NCBI GenBank assembly: GCA_016201205.1
Contig: JACQDF010000063.1
Span: 1-39,161 of the forward strand
Reading direction: 5' to 3'
Length of the DNA: 39,161 bases
Source: Acidobacteriota bacterium
GTDB lineage: Bacteria; Acidobacteriota; Terriglobia; Bryobacterales; Bryobacteraceae
A program made the translations under genes and the position numbers. The notes under the pieces were generated by a model, which saw only the letters and a list, made by a program, of their open reading frames with translations, searched no databases and was not told the origin of the DNA. This document shows, one piece after another, positions 32,776-39,161 of this stretch (the stretch's first letter is position 1; every line of letters begins with the position of its first letter).

Positions 32776-33578
32776 CACTTTTTCTCCGGCGCTTCGTAGG
32801 GGCGAATGCTCTGCCGGCTCAAGTAGGCCAGCAGGTTATCCAATTCCTCGGGGCTGAGTTTGTCCTTGTAGTCGCGCGGCATCGGCGAATGCCCGGACAG
32901 CGTCAGCTCTTTGACGTCAGCCATGCGCAGCAGGTGCAGGTCGCCCTGCGCGTCCTGAACCTGGATCGAGTAATTGGTGCGGTTTCTCGCCACTCCCTTG
33001 ACCACACGCCCGCTTTTCAGCGTCACTGTCACACCCTTGTGCCGCGGGAATCCGTCGGCATCGGGATCGAGAATCGACTCGCGCAGATCGGCCATCGGCC
33101 GGATCGCGGCGATGTTGGTCAGGTCCGGCCCCAGCATGCCACCGACGCCTTGAATACGATGGCAGTGGCTGCACCCGGCCTTGCCCCGGAACAACGCTTC
33201 GCCGGCGGCTGCGTCCCCGGCCGCGGGCGATTCGATGGCAGGCGCAGTCAGCGAGCGCACAAACGCCGCCATCTGCCACAACCGCTCTTCCGGCAAGTTC
33301 GCCGGCGGCATGTCCGTTCCCGGAACGCCCTTCTGAATCGTCTTGAACAGCGCCTCGTCCTCGAGCGGGTGCCACGCGATACGCTGGCGCAGGTTGGGCC
33401 CGCGGCCACCCTGGCCGTTGGGGCCATGGCAGGCCACGCACGAAGCCATGTACAGCGTTTTGCCCGCGGCAATCGCCTGTGGATTTCCCATCGCGGGGTT
33501 TTTCTTTACATCTTTGGAAGCGTCCTGTTGTGCAGCCAGCGGCAGCACCAGACAGCATAGAACCCGGCGAAAACGCAT
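32775..33578 (-). CDS. Secreted diheme cytochrome c
   Basis: The 267-residue product has a signal peptide (1-16) and two heme-c sites, C47-V-A-C50-H51 and C136-S-H-C139-H140. The first domain has a likely Met ligand in G-T-D-M-P-P (M90). The second domain carries an inserted beta part (about 175-228) as seen in the 'putative heme-binding' domain family TIGR02603, and ends with S-P-M-P, a likely second Met ligand. It is the probable electron acceptor for the PQQ dehydrogenase, whose gene overlaps its end. Both proteins are periplasmic. The operon has no terminal oxidase nearby. Confidence 0.9.
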   Translation of the reverse strand: MRFRRVLCCLVLPLAAQQDASKDVKKNPAMGNPQAIAAGKTLYMASCVACHGPNGQGGRGPNLRQRIAWHPLEDEALFKTIQKGVPGTDMPPANLPEERLWQMAAFVRSLTAPAIESPAAGDAAAGEALFRGKAGCSHCHRIQGVGGMLGPDLTNIAAIRPMADLRESILDPDADGFPRHKGVTVTLKSGRVVKGVARNRTNYSIQVQDAQGDLHLLRMADVKELTLSGHSPMPRDYKDKLSPEELDNLLAYLSRQSIRPYEAPEKK

Positions 33579-33596
33579 AAGGAGACTGTATCAAAA

Positions 33597-33635
33597 ACCG
33601 GGGACAGGCTACTGGACAGGCTACCCCTGTCCCCG
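33597..33635. repeat. GGGGACAGG hairpin repeat, copy 1
   Basis: GGGGACAGG (33600-33608) and CCTGTCCCC (33626-33634) form a perfect 9-bp stem. The loop holds a direct repeat of GACAGGCTAC. A nearly identical element lies at 36717-36753. It lies upstream of both flanking genes, so terminator function is unlikely here. Confidence 0.8.
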
Positions 33636-33648
33636 AAAACCGCGGGCG

Positions 33649-33683
33649 GCCGTCCCGCCCGGCGCCCGGCAGGCCACGATAAT
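33649..33683. repeat. 35-bp sequence shared with a coding region at 37917
   Basis: The 35 bases starting GCCGTCCCGCCCGGCGCCCG match 37917-37951 with one mismatch and in the same direction. There it lies inside the glycosidase-like gene. Confidence 0.75.
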
Positions 33684-33769
33684 CCCGCGGTCCTCAGCGC
33701 GCCATCCGTCTACCGGCGGCGTGGATTGCCAAAAGGGTCCCAGCGCCGGGCCAGCCCTCATTCACCAAC

Positions 33770-33798
33770 TTGCCAAATTCAACCAACTAGGTTAACGT
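33770..33798 (+). promoter_or_regulatory. mqsRA promoter with operator palindrome
   Basis: TTGCCA (33770-33775) and TAACGT (33793-33798) are 17 bases apart and six bases before ATG 33805. In between lies AACCAACTAGGTT (33781-33793), which has the AACC(T)-N3-(A)GGTT layout known for the E. coli MqsA operator. MqsA bound here would block RNA polymerase. The start site would fall at or next to the ATG, so the mRNA may be leaderless. Confidence 0.6.
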
Positions 33799-33804
33799 AG
33801 TCCC

Positions 33805-34101
33805 ATGGAGAAACGAACGCCGCACTGTAAGCTGGCGGTCGTCAAGACTATGCTTGCGGCGGGCAAGGTCCGCACCACCGTTTCGGCGCTCGCCGGCGGC
33901 GCGGCTTTGGGGTTCGGTTTCGAGGAGATCATTGGCGTCGTCGCGGCGCTCACGCCAAGGGACTTCTACAAGAGTATGACGACACACGCCGATCACCGCG
34001 TCTGGCAGGACGTCTACCGGCCGAAGACGCCGGCCGGCGAGGTGTATCTGAAGCTCACGGTCCTGGACGACGTGCTGATCGTGTCCTTCAAGGAGCTATG
34101 A
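33805..34101 (+). CDS. mqsR: MqsR family toxin (mRNA interferase)
   Basis: The 98-residue product is close to E. coli MqsR, a RelE-fold ribonuclease that cuts mRNA at GCU/GCA. It starts M-E-K-R-T-P-H-C-K-L, has K-V-R-T-T-x-S-A-L, D-F-Y-K-S-M-T-T and W-Q-D-V-Y-R-P, and ends V-L-I-V-S-F-K-E-L. The catalytic-region residues Lys, Tyr and Arg in these boxes are present, so the toxin looks intact. The antitoxin gene follows after 16 bases, in the toxin-first order typical of this system. Confidence 0.95.
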   Translation: MEKRTPHCKLAVVKTMLAAGKVRTTVSALAGGAALGFGFEEIIGVVAALTPRDFYKSMTTHADHRVWQDVYRPKTPAGEVYLKLTVLDDVLIVSFKEL

Positions 34102-34117
34102 AGAAAGGAGCAATGCC

Positions 34118-34522
34118 ATGAAATGCCCATCCTGCGGTGAGAGGAAGCTTGTGCGAGACACGCGCGATATCTCGTACACCTACAAAGGCGGAACGACGAC
34201 GATTCCGGCCGTGCGCGGCGGGTTCTGCCCGGCCTGCGGGGAAAGCGTCCTCGCCGCGGCGGAATCGAAACGGGTCAGCGCGGCGATGCTGGAGTTCAAC
34301 AAGCAGGTGAACGCCTCCATTGTCGATCCCGGCTTCATCGCGCGTGTCCGCAAAAAGCTCGCGCTCGACCAGCGGCAGGCAGCCGCGATCTTTGGCGGCG
34401 GCGCCAATGCGTTTTCGCGTTACGAGAACGGCAAGACCAGGCCGCCGCTCGCACTGGTGAAACTCCTCATGGTGCTCGACCGGCACCCCAATCTGCTGAA
34501 CGAGGTCCGGGCCGGCCGATAG
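34118..34522 (+). CDS. mqsA: MqsA family antitoxin
   Basis: The 134-residue product has the MqsA layout: an N-terminal zinc domain with C-P-S-C and C-P-A-C pairs (about 3-6 and 37-40) that binds the toxin, and a C-terminal helix-turn-helix of the XRE type (about 68-120; R-Q-A-A-A-I-F-G-G-G-A-N-A-F-S-R-Y-E-N-G-K) that binds the operator and dimerises. The Asn/Arg pair of the E. coli recognition helix lies in N-A-F-S-R. A ribosome binding site AAAGGAG lies in the gap. It probably represses its own operon at 33781-33793. Confidence 0.95.
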   Translation: MKCPSCGERKLVRDTRDISYTYKGGTTTIPAVRGGFCPACGESVLAAAESKRVSAAMLEFNKQVNASIVDPGFIARVRKKLALDQRQAAAIFGGGANAFSRYENGKTRPPLALVKLLMVLDRHPNLLNEVRAGR

Positions 34523-34624
34523 CCACGCCGGGGTGCTTCGACGGCGGTCGCTGCACCTGGCGGCCGGGTTTGCTCCTCCAGCGTCATGCTTCACCGGCCA
34601 CGTAAAGCGGGACAGAAAACTCGC

Positions 34625-34970
34625 TCATCTGGCACTTAAAGTTTCGATGTACCGCTGACTGTTGGGTCCCGTCTCTTTGAGAAGCGCCGGGCGCGCCTGG
34701 TCGGGCTGTCTCGGCAGGGTTTTCTTCGTCCAGGCGGCAGCGCGGTAGAGCAGGAGGATGGCGGCGACGGAGGCATAGAGGAGCGGGAGGCGGACGTCGG
34801 ACTTGACCAGCCAGTAGTAGTGAACCACCCCGGCCACCACGCTCGCATACACGAGGCGATGAAGAAGCTGCCAGCGCCGCCCGCCGAGACGCCGGATCCA
34901 GCCAGCGGTGGACGTGACGGCGAGAGGCAGCATGACGAGGAATGCGGCGAAGCCGATGGTTTCACTTATC
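34625..34970 (-). pseudogene. msrQ: msrQ (YedZ) 3' part, 5'-truncated
   Basis: The last about 113 codons match the C-terminal half of MsrQ, the heme-b membrane subunit of the MsrPQ methionine sulfoxide reductase: T-I-G-F-A-A-F-L-V-M-L-P-L-A-V-T-S, R-R-L-G-G-R-R-W-Q-L-L-H-R-L-V-Y and V-H-Y-Y-W. Three membrane helices remain out of about six. Upstream of G-F-A-A-F (about 34965) the frame runs into sequence that is antisense to the bufC-like gene and has no membrane helices. The 5' half was therefore lost at that junction. No msrP is in the window. Confidence 0.8.
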
Positions 34971-35660
34971 GAAGACTTTCCTGGTCTTGAAGCCGTGCTG
35001 GGAAGCCGGGCGTTCGAAAGGCTGGCCAAGGCGTATCTCGACGACTGCCCGTCGTGCTCGTTCACATTGCGCGACCTGGGATCGCGATTGGAAACGTGGC
35101 TGCGTGAGCATCCGGACGCGGGGCGCAATTCCGCGCTCGCGCTCGACATGGTTCGCCTGGAGTGGGCGCACATCGTGGCATTCGACGGGCCGCAGGAAAA
35201 GATCCTGGGTCCTGAAGACCTGGTGGAGTTGAGTCCCTCGCTGCGCGCCGGATTGCAGCCCTACATCAGCTTGTTGGAATTGAACTACCCCGTGGACGAG
35301 TTGCGCGTCACGGTCAAATCCGCCCACGAGGGTTCCGCAGCCACGAGCCACGTTGCGACCAGGAAGAAGCAGCACGCGGTCCGGAGAGTGCGGCTGTCAA
35401 AGCCAGAGCGTATCTTCCTTGCGGTTCACCGGCTGGATTCGGCCGTCTATTACAGGCGCCTCAAGCTGGAAGAGTTTCGCCTCCTCCAGGCTCTGCGGTC
35501 CGGGCAGTCCATAGCGGCTTCGATACGGGCGGCGTTTGATGCTGGTTCCGAGACGGCCGAGGACGTTCCGGAACTGCTCAAGACGTGGTTTTCAACGTGG
35601 GCCCGATTCGGATGGCTCTCGGCCCCACCCGGAGGAAGGAAAGGAAAGGCTTCGTCATGA
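34956..35660 (+). pseudogene. bufC/hvfC-like gene, 5'-truncated
   Basis: The frame codes for S-L-I-E-D-F-P-G-L-E-A-V-L-G-S-R-A-F, then F-T-L-R-D-L-G-S-R-L and L-E-L-N-Y-P-V-D-E-L, typical of the family of putative DNA-binding proteins (DUF2063, BufC/HvfC) that works with DUF692 enzymes on bufferin precursor peptides. The normal N-terminal about 60-90 residues, before E-D-F-P, are missing; upstream is antisense to msrQ. An ATG at 34956 could allow a short product. The stop overlaps the doxX start (ATGA). The expected precursor (DUF2282) and DUF692 genes are not present, so the RiPP pathway is incomplete. Confidence 0.7.
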
Positions 35661-36148
35661 AAGCACCGATCGAGAACTGCTTCCGCTGGCTCAACACTGG
35701 AGCGAGCAGTCTTCAATCGCCGTTTCTATTGCTTGTTCGCCTGTACTGGGGCTGGCAGTTCATCGAGACCGGCTGGGGCAAGGTCAATAATATTGGCAAG
35801 GTGACCGCGTTCTTCACCACTCTGGGAATACCGCTTCCGGGGCTGAATGCTCACCTTGTCGCCGGCCTGGAACTGGTGGGAGGACTCCTGCTGATCCTTG
35901 GTCTGGGGGCAAGACCGATCGGCTTCCTGCTTTCCATCAACATGCTGGTCGCATACATCACAGCGGACCGGGAAGCGCTGCTGTCCTTCATCAGCGATCC
36001 GGATAAGTTCACCGCGGCAGCGCCCTTCACCTTTCTGGTGGCGTCCTTGATCGTGCTGATCTTTGGCGCAGGGTGGTTTTCGATGGACTCCTGGATTGCC
36101 TGGAGAAGGCGGCCAAAGACCGAATCGGCCGTAGGCGTGCAGCTATGA
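35657..36148 (+). CDS. DoxX family membrane protein
   Basis: The 163-residue product has four membrane segments with R-L-Y-W-G-W-Q-F-I-E-T-G-W-G-K in the first and H-L-V-A-G-L-E-L-V-G-G-L-L-L-I-L-G-L in the second, the DoxX-family pattern. In bufferin operons a DoxX-like protein is a usual member. Start and stop overlap the neighbours by four bases each (ATGA), so the gene is translationally coupled to the bufC-like gene and to the sigma gene. Its function is unknown. Confidence 0.88.
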   Translation: MKAPIENCFRWLNTGASSLQSPFLLLVRLYWGWQFIETGWGKVNNIGKVTAFFTTLGIPLPGLNAHLVAGLELVGGLLLILGLGARPIGFLLSINMLVAYITADREALLSFISDPDKFTAAAPFTFLVASLIVLIFGAGWFSMDSWIAWRRRPKTESAVGVQL

Positions 36149-36702
36149 GTTCCTTTTGCGCAAGCCGAAGCGCGCGCCGCGAGGTGCCAGTCAATGCGCC
36201 CCGAACCGAAGACGTCGACCTGGCACGACGAATCCAGGCCGGCGACCAGCCGGCCTTTCGCGAACTCGTGGAGCGGCACCAATCCAGGATTTTTCAGGTC
36301 ATCTACGGGATTCTGCACAGCCCGCAGGATGCGGAGGAAATCGCCCAGGAGGTCTTCGCCAAGGTCTATTTCTCCATTCAGACCTTTGACGGCCGGAGTT
36401 CGCTGTTTACCTGGATCTATCGCATCGCGGTCAACGAGTGTTTCGCCCATCTGCGCAAGAGGTCGGACGGACGCCCGACCGCTGACCGCGCTTTCGCCCA
36501 GAGGGATCTTGTAAACAAGCTGCTGGCGCGGATCCCGACAGAGGACCGCGTGCTCCTGTTGTGGAAAGAGGTCGAAGATTTCTCAATCGTTCAATTGGCG
36601 GAAATGGCAGGCCTAAACGAGAGCACCGTCAAGGGAAAGCTGTTTCACGCCCGCCGGAGGCTTGCCGAAATCGCGGTTCGTCTGTCGCGACGTCCAGTTT
36701 GA
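36145..36702 (+). CDS. ECF sigma-70 factor
   Basis: The 185-residue product has region 2 (about 25-90: D-A-E-E-I-A-Q-E-V-F-A-K-V-Y, then F-T-W-I-Y-R-I-A-V-N) and region 4 (about 120-175: V-L-L-L-W-K-E-V-E-D-F-S, E-M-A-G-L-N-E-S-T-V-K-G-K-L-F-H-A-R-R-R-L), so it is a complete ECF sigma factor. It has no adjoining anti-sigma gene. It overlaps doxX by four bases and is thus part of the bufferin-like operon, where such sigma factors are common and respond to metal stress. In the truncated operon its targets may lie elsewhere. Confidence 0.93.
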   Translation: MSSFCASRSARREVPVNAPRTEDVDLARRIQAGDQPAFRELVERHQSRIFQVIYGILHSPQDAEEIAQEVFAKVYFSIQTFDGRSSLFTWIYRIAVNECFAHLRKRSDGRPTADRAFAQRDLVNKLLARIPTEDRVLLLWKEVEDFSIVQLAEMAGLNESTVKGKLFHARRRLAEIAVRLSRRPV

Positions 36703-36716
36703 TCAGGGAAACCGAA

Positions 36717-36753
36717 ACCGGGGACAGGCTACTGGACAGGCTACCCTGTCCCC
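36717..36753. repeat. GGGGACAGG hairpin repeat, copy 2 (possible terminator)
   Basis: GGGGACAGG (36720-36728) and CCTGTCCCC (36745-36753) form a 9-bp stem as at 33600-33634, with a loop one base shorter. It lies between the convergent ends of the sigma gene and the glycosidase-like gene, overlapping the stop codon of the latter, and could end transcription in both directions. Confidence 0.75.
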
Positions 36754-38192
36754 TATTTCGTGTGGAACCGGAACGAGTACAAATCCGCGTCCTTCAGTGC
36801 GAATCGCAGCCTCACCGGCTTTGCTCCCAGCGGCGACACATCGCTGCCGCCCGTCCAGCGCACGATGCGCTCGATCTGATCGCCGATGATCTCGGGCGAT
36901 TCCGCCAGCGAGAACCCGGGGACTGGCTTGCCCGCCGCATCCTGGATCTCGACGCGGATGCTGCCGGCGGCGGAAGTCGAGTAGTTGATCTCGAGCCGGT
37001 TGCCTTGAAAACCGAGCGGCTTGGTCAGCAGTTCGCCGCCGTCATAGCCCGCATGCACGGAGACGAACCCGTCCGGCCGCAACGTGTACCGCGCCAGGTG
37101 CGCGGTCGGTTGGCCGTAGTTGCGGTTGACGTAGAACGACATCTCCGCCGGCCCGGTCTGCACAATATTCAGCGCCGGATAGTTCGTCCGCGAGACCCAG
37201 TTCTCTAATCCGACACCCGGCCGCAGGAAGGACTCAAGGAACGTGCGGTCGTAGCGAAGGCCGCCCCGGCTGCTGAACAGAACTGCGTCGGAGACGTCCC
37301 GGAAGTAGTCCGGATTCACCTGAATCGCCCGCGCCTCCTGCTCACTGAGCGCCTGCCGCCCTGGAAAGAACCGCGCCGCGATGCTGATGTAGAGGTGCGG
37401 CGCGCGAAAGTAAGCGCTGGTCTGGTTCGTGTAGAGATGCTCGGCGGGCGCTTCGCCAAAGGACATCTCTTCACCCGCGCTCCAGTCGAGAAAATCCGGG
37501 CTCGTTGCCCGCGACACCCAACGGTAGCTGGCGTCGCCAATGCGCTTGAAGGTGCGGTAGTAGCACACATACCGCTGTTCGCTCTCCGACCAGAACGCCA
37601 GATTCTGCGAGTCAAAACGCGACCCGCCAGGCGGCAGCACCGGATGCTGGCGCAGCTTGTTCCAGCGAACGCCATCCGCGCTGACAAACGCGACCAACCC
37701 GGACTTGCCGATTCCCGCCAATGCCTTGTATCGCTGGGCAGGCTGCGCCTCCGGCCGCGTGTCGAGAAACGGAGTTAAGTTATGCGAAAAAGGAGGAGCC
37801 GCCCCCAGAATAACGTTGTTGTCCAGGGCGCCGTACACGTTGTGCATGCGGAGGCTCGGCTTCTGCCAGCGAATCCCATCCGCCGATTCGGCGTAGCAGG
37901 TGACTTCCTCCGGATTGCCGTCCCGGCCGGCGCCCGGCAGGCCACGATAATAGAGCCGGTAGCGGCCGCCGTCTTTCAGCACCGTGAAATATCCGCAGAA
38001 TGCGCCTTCCCACGGCTTGTCGAGACGCAACACCTCGCCTTTGTCAACCGGCTTCTGCAACTCGAGACGCGCATTCACCAGGCGCTCGATCAACAGGCGG
38101 TCGACGAACAACTCGCGGCGCGAGCCGATGTCGACCACCTCGGCGGAACTGGCGGCGGAGCAGATCAGCAGGCAGCAGAGGGCGAGGCGCAT
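36753..38192 (-). CDS. Secreted glycosidase-like propeller protein
   Basis: The 479-residue product has a signal peptide (1-17) and, after R-R-E-L-F-V-D, repeated blade-like segments with Y-R-L-Y-Y-R-G, Y-A-E-S-A-D-G-I-R-W, F-V-S-A-D-G-V-R-W and Y-V-C-Y-Y-R-T. The S-x-D-G-x-x-W and Y-Y-R motifs are common in five-bladed propeller glycosidases (GH32/43/130 group) and related proteins of planctomycetes and acidobacteria. The C-terminal 110 residues form a beta-sandwich-like part. I could not assign a catalytic acid pair or a family. The 35 bases at 37917-37951, coding R-G-L-P-G-A-G-R-D-G, also occur outside genes at 33649. Confidence 0.65.
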   Translation of the reverse strand: MRLALCCLLICSAASSAEVVDIGSRRELFVDRLLIERLVNARLELQKPVDKGEVLRLDKPWEGAFCGYFTVLKDGGRYRLYYRGLPGAGRDGNPEEVTCYAESADGIRWQKPSLRMHNVYGALDNNVILGAAPPFSHNLTPFLDTRPEAQPAQRYKALAGIGKSGLVAFVSADGVRWNKLRQHPVLPPGGSRFDSQNLAFWSESEQRYVCYYRTFKRIGDASYRWVSRATSPDFLDWSAGEEMSFGEAPAEHLYTNQTSAYFRAPHLYISIAARFFPGRQALSEQEARAIQVNPDYFRDVSDAVLFSSRGGLRYDRTFLESFLRPGVGLENWVSRTNYPALNIVQTGPAEMSFYVNRNYGQPTAHLARYTLRPDGFVSVHAGYDGGELLTKPLGFQGNRLEINYSTSAAGSIRVEIQDAAGKPVPGFSLAESPEIIGDQIERIVRWTGGSDVSPLGAKPVRLRFALKDADLYSFRFHTK

Positions 38193-38486
38193 GGATCTAT
38201 CTTAGCGGCCGGCGCCTCAACGGCAGGGTGTCGCCGATGGGGCGTCTTGTCCTCAAGAAACGGACACCGCCCGAGCAGTTCCAAGAACCTGTCAAGTGCC
38301 CGAGGACGGTATGCACTCGAATACAGAAGACGGTACCATAGCGTATATGGAGCCGCTACTCTTCTCAGCCCATGCGGCACTGGCTTCCGTCATGCCGACG
38401 CCCTCCAAACTGGCGCTCGCCACCTTGCCGCCGAGCAGTGTTGCGCCCGCCAAGCGCGCTTTGAATCAAACAACGGAGGCTACCCG
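38193..38486. other. Gene-free gap before the RelBE-type pair
   Basis: About 294 bases without a supported gene. It must hold the promoters of the glycosidase-like gene (leftward) and the toxin-antitoxin pair (rightward). I see no clear boxes or strong palindromes. Confidence 0.4.
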
Positions 38487-38786
38487 ATGACGGCTGACAA
38501 ACAACACGCCCACGCTCTGCTTGACCGCGTTCCCGCCGATCAGATGACCGCCGCCGTGCGTTTCCTGGAGTTCCTGCTGCTCGATCCGGTGGGCCGCGCC
38601 CTGGCCACCGCGCCGGTGGAAGACGAAGAGATCAGCCAGGAAGAAGAGGCGGCCGTTGCCCGCTCCAAGGAGTGGTTCAAGCACAACGAAGGCATCCCCT
38701 TCGAGCAGGTCGTCGCCGACCTCGGCTTCACCATGGAGCAGATCCGCAACCACCGCACGGATGAAGAGAGGGACCCTGCGGCTTGA
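38487..38786 (+). CDS. Antitoxin of a RelBE-type pair
   Basis: The 99-residue acidic product starts M-T-A-D-K-Q-H-A-H-A-L-L-D-R-V, continues with L-L-D-P-V-G-R-A-L-A-T-A-P-V-E-D-E-E-I-S and S-K-E-W-F-K-H-N-E-G-I-P-F-E-Q-V-V-A-D-L-G-F. Proteins of this type lie just ahead of RelE/ParE-like toxins. GGAGG (38475-38479) lies seven bases ahead of ATG 38487, which settles the start; a long open frame upstream is not coding. It overlaps the toxin by four bases (TTGA). Confidence 0.75.
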   Translation: MTADKQHAHALLDRVPADQMTAAVRFLEFLLLDPVGRALATAPVEDEEISQEEEAAVARSKEWFKHNEGIPFEQVVADLGFTMEQIRNHRTDEERDPAA

Positions 38787-39007
38787 GGCGGATCATCATC
38801 CGCGCCATCCCCCAGCACATCGCCATGAACATCCTCACCGCCATTCACCGGCTGGCCGAATCCGGCGCGGGCCGCGTCAAGGCCTTGCATGGCGACTCCG
38901 GCGAGAAGCGCCTCCGCGTCGGCGACTACCGCATCCGCTTCACCGAAGAACACCCCGACTCGCTTCGCATCCACACCGTCAAGAACCGCAAAGACGCCTA
39001 CCGCTGA
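38783..39007 (+). CDS. RelE/ParE-type toxin
   Basis: The 74-residue basic product contains V-K-A-L-H-G, E-K-R-L-R-V-G-D-Y-R-I-R-F-T and I-H-T-V-K-N-R-K-D-A-Y-R, the core of RelE-fold ribosome-dependent mRNA nucleases. It starts at TTG 38783, inside the end of the antitoxin gene (4-base overlap), with no ATG near; the TTG probably keeps its level low by coupling. Compared with the usual 85-95 residues it is somewhat short at the N-terminus, but the core is intact and it could be active. Confidence 0.85.
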   Translation: MRRIIIRAIPQHIAMNILTAIHRLAESGAGRVKALHGDSGEKRLRVGDYRIRFTEEHPDSLRIHTVKNRKDAYR

Positions 39008-39013
39008 CTCCGT

Positions 39014-39161
39014 TTAACCTAGGCTAGGGTCCTTGAACAGGTAGCTCGAGGCGATTTCGTCCCAGGTGGCCCGGCCACCGGCGGGAGCGCCGTAGCCCTG
39101 GTTGTCCGCCCGCCAGGTGGAGCCGCGCACCGAGATGCGATCTTTGTTGCTCAGTTGGTAG
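39014..39161 (-). CDS. Oar-like TonB-dependent receptor fragment (partial at window edge)
   Basis: The 48 codons before a TAA stop at 39014-39016 read N-K-D-R-I-S-V-R-G-S-T-W-R-A-D-N-Q-G-Y-G and T-W-D-E-I-A-S-S-Y-L-F-K-D. This resembles an internal barrel strand pair of acidobacterial Oar-like receptors, where S-x-R-G-x-x-W and a Y-G tail are common. In a complete receptor several hundred residues and a terminal Phe would follow, but here the frame stops with S-L-G. The gene continues beyond the window on the right; its end is probably broken. Confidence 0.55.
   Translation of the reverse strand, partial: YQLSNKDRISVRGSTWRADNQGYGAPAGGRATWDEIASSYLFKDPSLG

Noticed and set aside
39013..39031. 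AACCTAGG motif as a second MqsA operator
   Set aside because: The arms do not have the AACCT-N3-AGGTT spacing, and the site lies at the end of a receptor fragment, not ahead of a gene.

Overview
The window looks like chromosomal DNA of a high-GC Gram-negative bacterium, most likely an acidobacterium of the Bryobacter/Solibacter type. This is inferred from gene content: an Oar-like TonB-dependent receptor with an N-terminal carboxypeptidase-regulatory domain, secreted PQQ dehydrogenase plus diheme cytochrome c, fused KorA/KorB, PEGA-domain and tandem S41 proteins, and GC-rich palindromic repeats. No rRNA, intact tRNA, CRISPR array or transposase was seen.

Layout. 1-5.4 kb: PEGA-domain membrane protein, two ABC-2 type permeases (no ATPase in view), and a secreted alpha/beta-hydrolase-like protein on the minus strand. 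5.5-8.9 kb: two tiny zinc-ribbon proteins, a J-domain/winged-helix protein, then purC-cvpA-gph. 8.9-15.7 kb: korA-korB (minus) divergent from smc (plus). 15.7-16.7 kb: a graveyard holding an ECF sigma remnant and a toxin-antitoxin pair with a gutted PIN toxin. 16.75-20.1 kb: two tandem S41-family secreted proteins. 20.2-25.5 kb: TonB-dependent receptor followed by a DsbD whose C-terminal thioredoxin domain is cut short beside a palindromic repeat. 25.6-26.6 kb: DUF5367 membrane protein and a TetR regulator, with a candidate operator.

26.6-28.5 kb is a small genomic island between tetR and plsX. It is flanked by imperfect direct duplications that carry the 3' ends of both tetR and plsX. Inside are two 3'-half fragments of tRNA-Pro, a DUF433 antitoxin with a broken partner toxin, an unknown gene and a 5'-truncated HEPN-like gene. 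28.5-30.3 kb: the conserved yceD-rpmF-plsX operon. 30.4-33.6 kb: aquaglyceroporin, PQQ dehydrogenase and diheme cytochrome c. 33.8-34.5 kb: mqsR-mqsA with an operator-like palindrome inside a candidate promoter. 34.6-36.7 kb: a 5'-truncated msrQ abuts a 5'-truncated bufC/hvfC, which is followed by doxX and an ECF sigma gene; this looks like a decapitated bufferin (metal-stress RiPP) operon. 36.7-38.2 kb: secreted glycosidase-like propeller protein. 38.5-39.0 kb: a RelBE-type toxin-antitoxin pair. The right edge holds the end of another Oar-like receptor fragment.

The housekeeping blocks (purC-cvpA-gph, korAB, smc, yceD-rpmF-plsX) are intact. Between them lie segments with repeated gains, partial deletions and five toxin-antitoxin-like loci in different stages of decay. 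The best candidates for something new are the duplicated-boundary island with tRNA-Pro halves, the HEPN/unknown gene pair, the msrQ/bufC junction and the J-domain/winged-helix protein with its zinc-ribbon neighbours.
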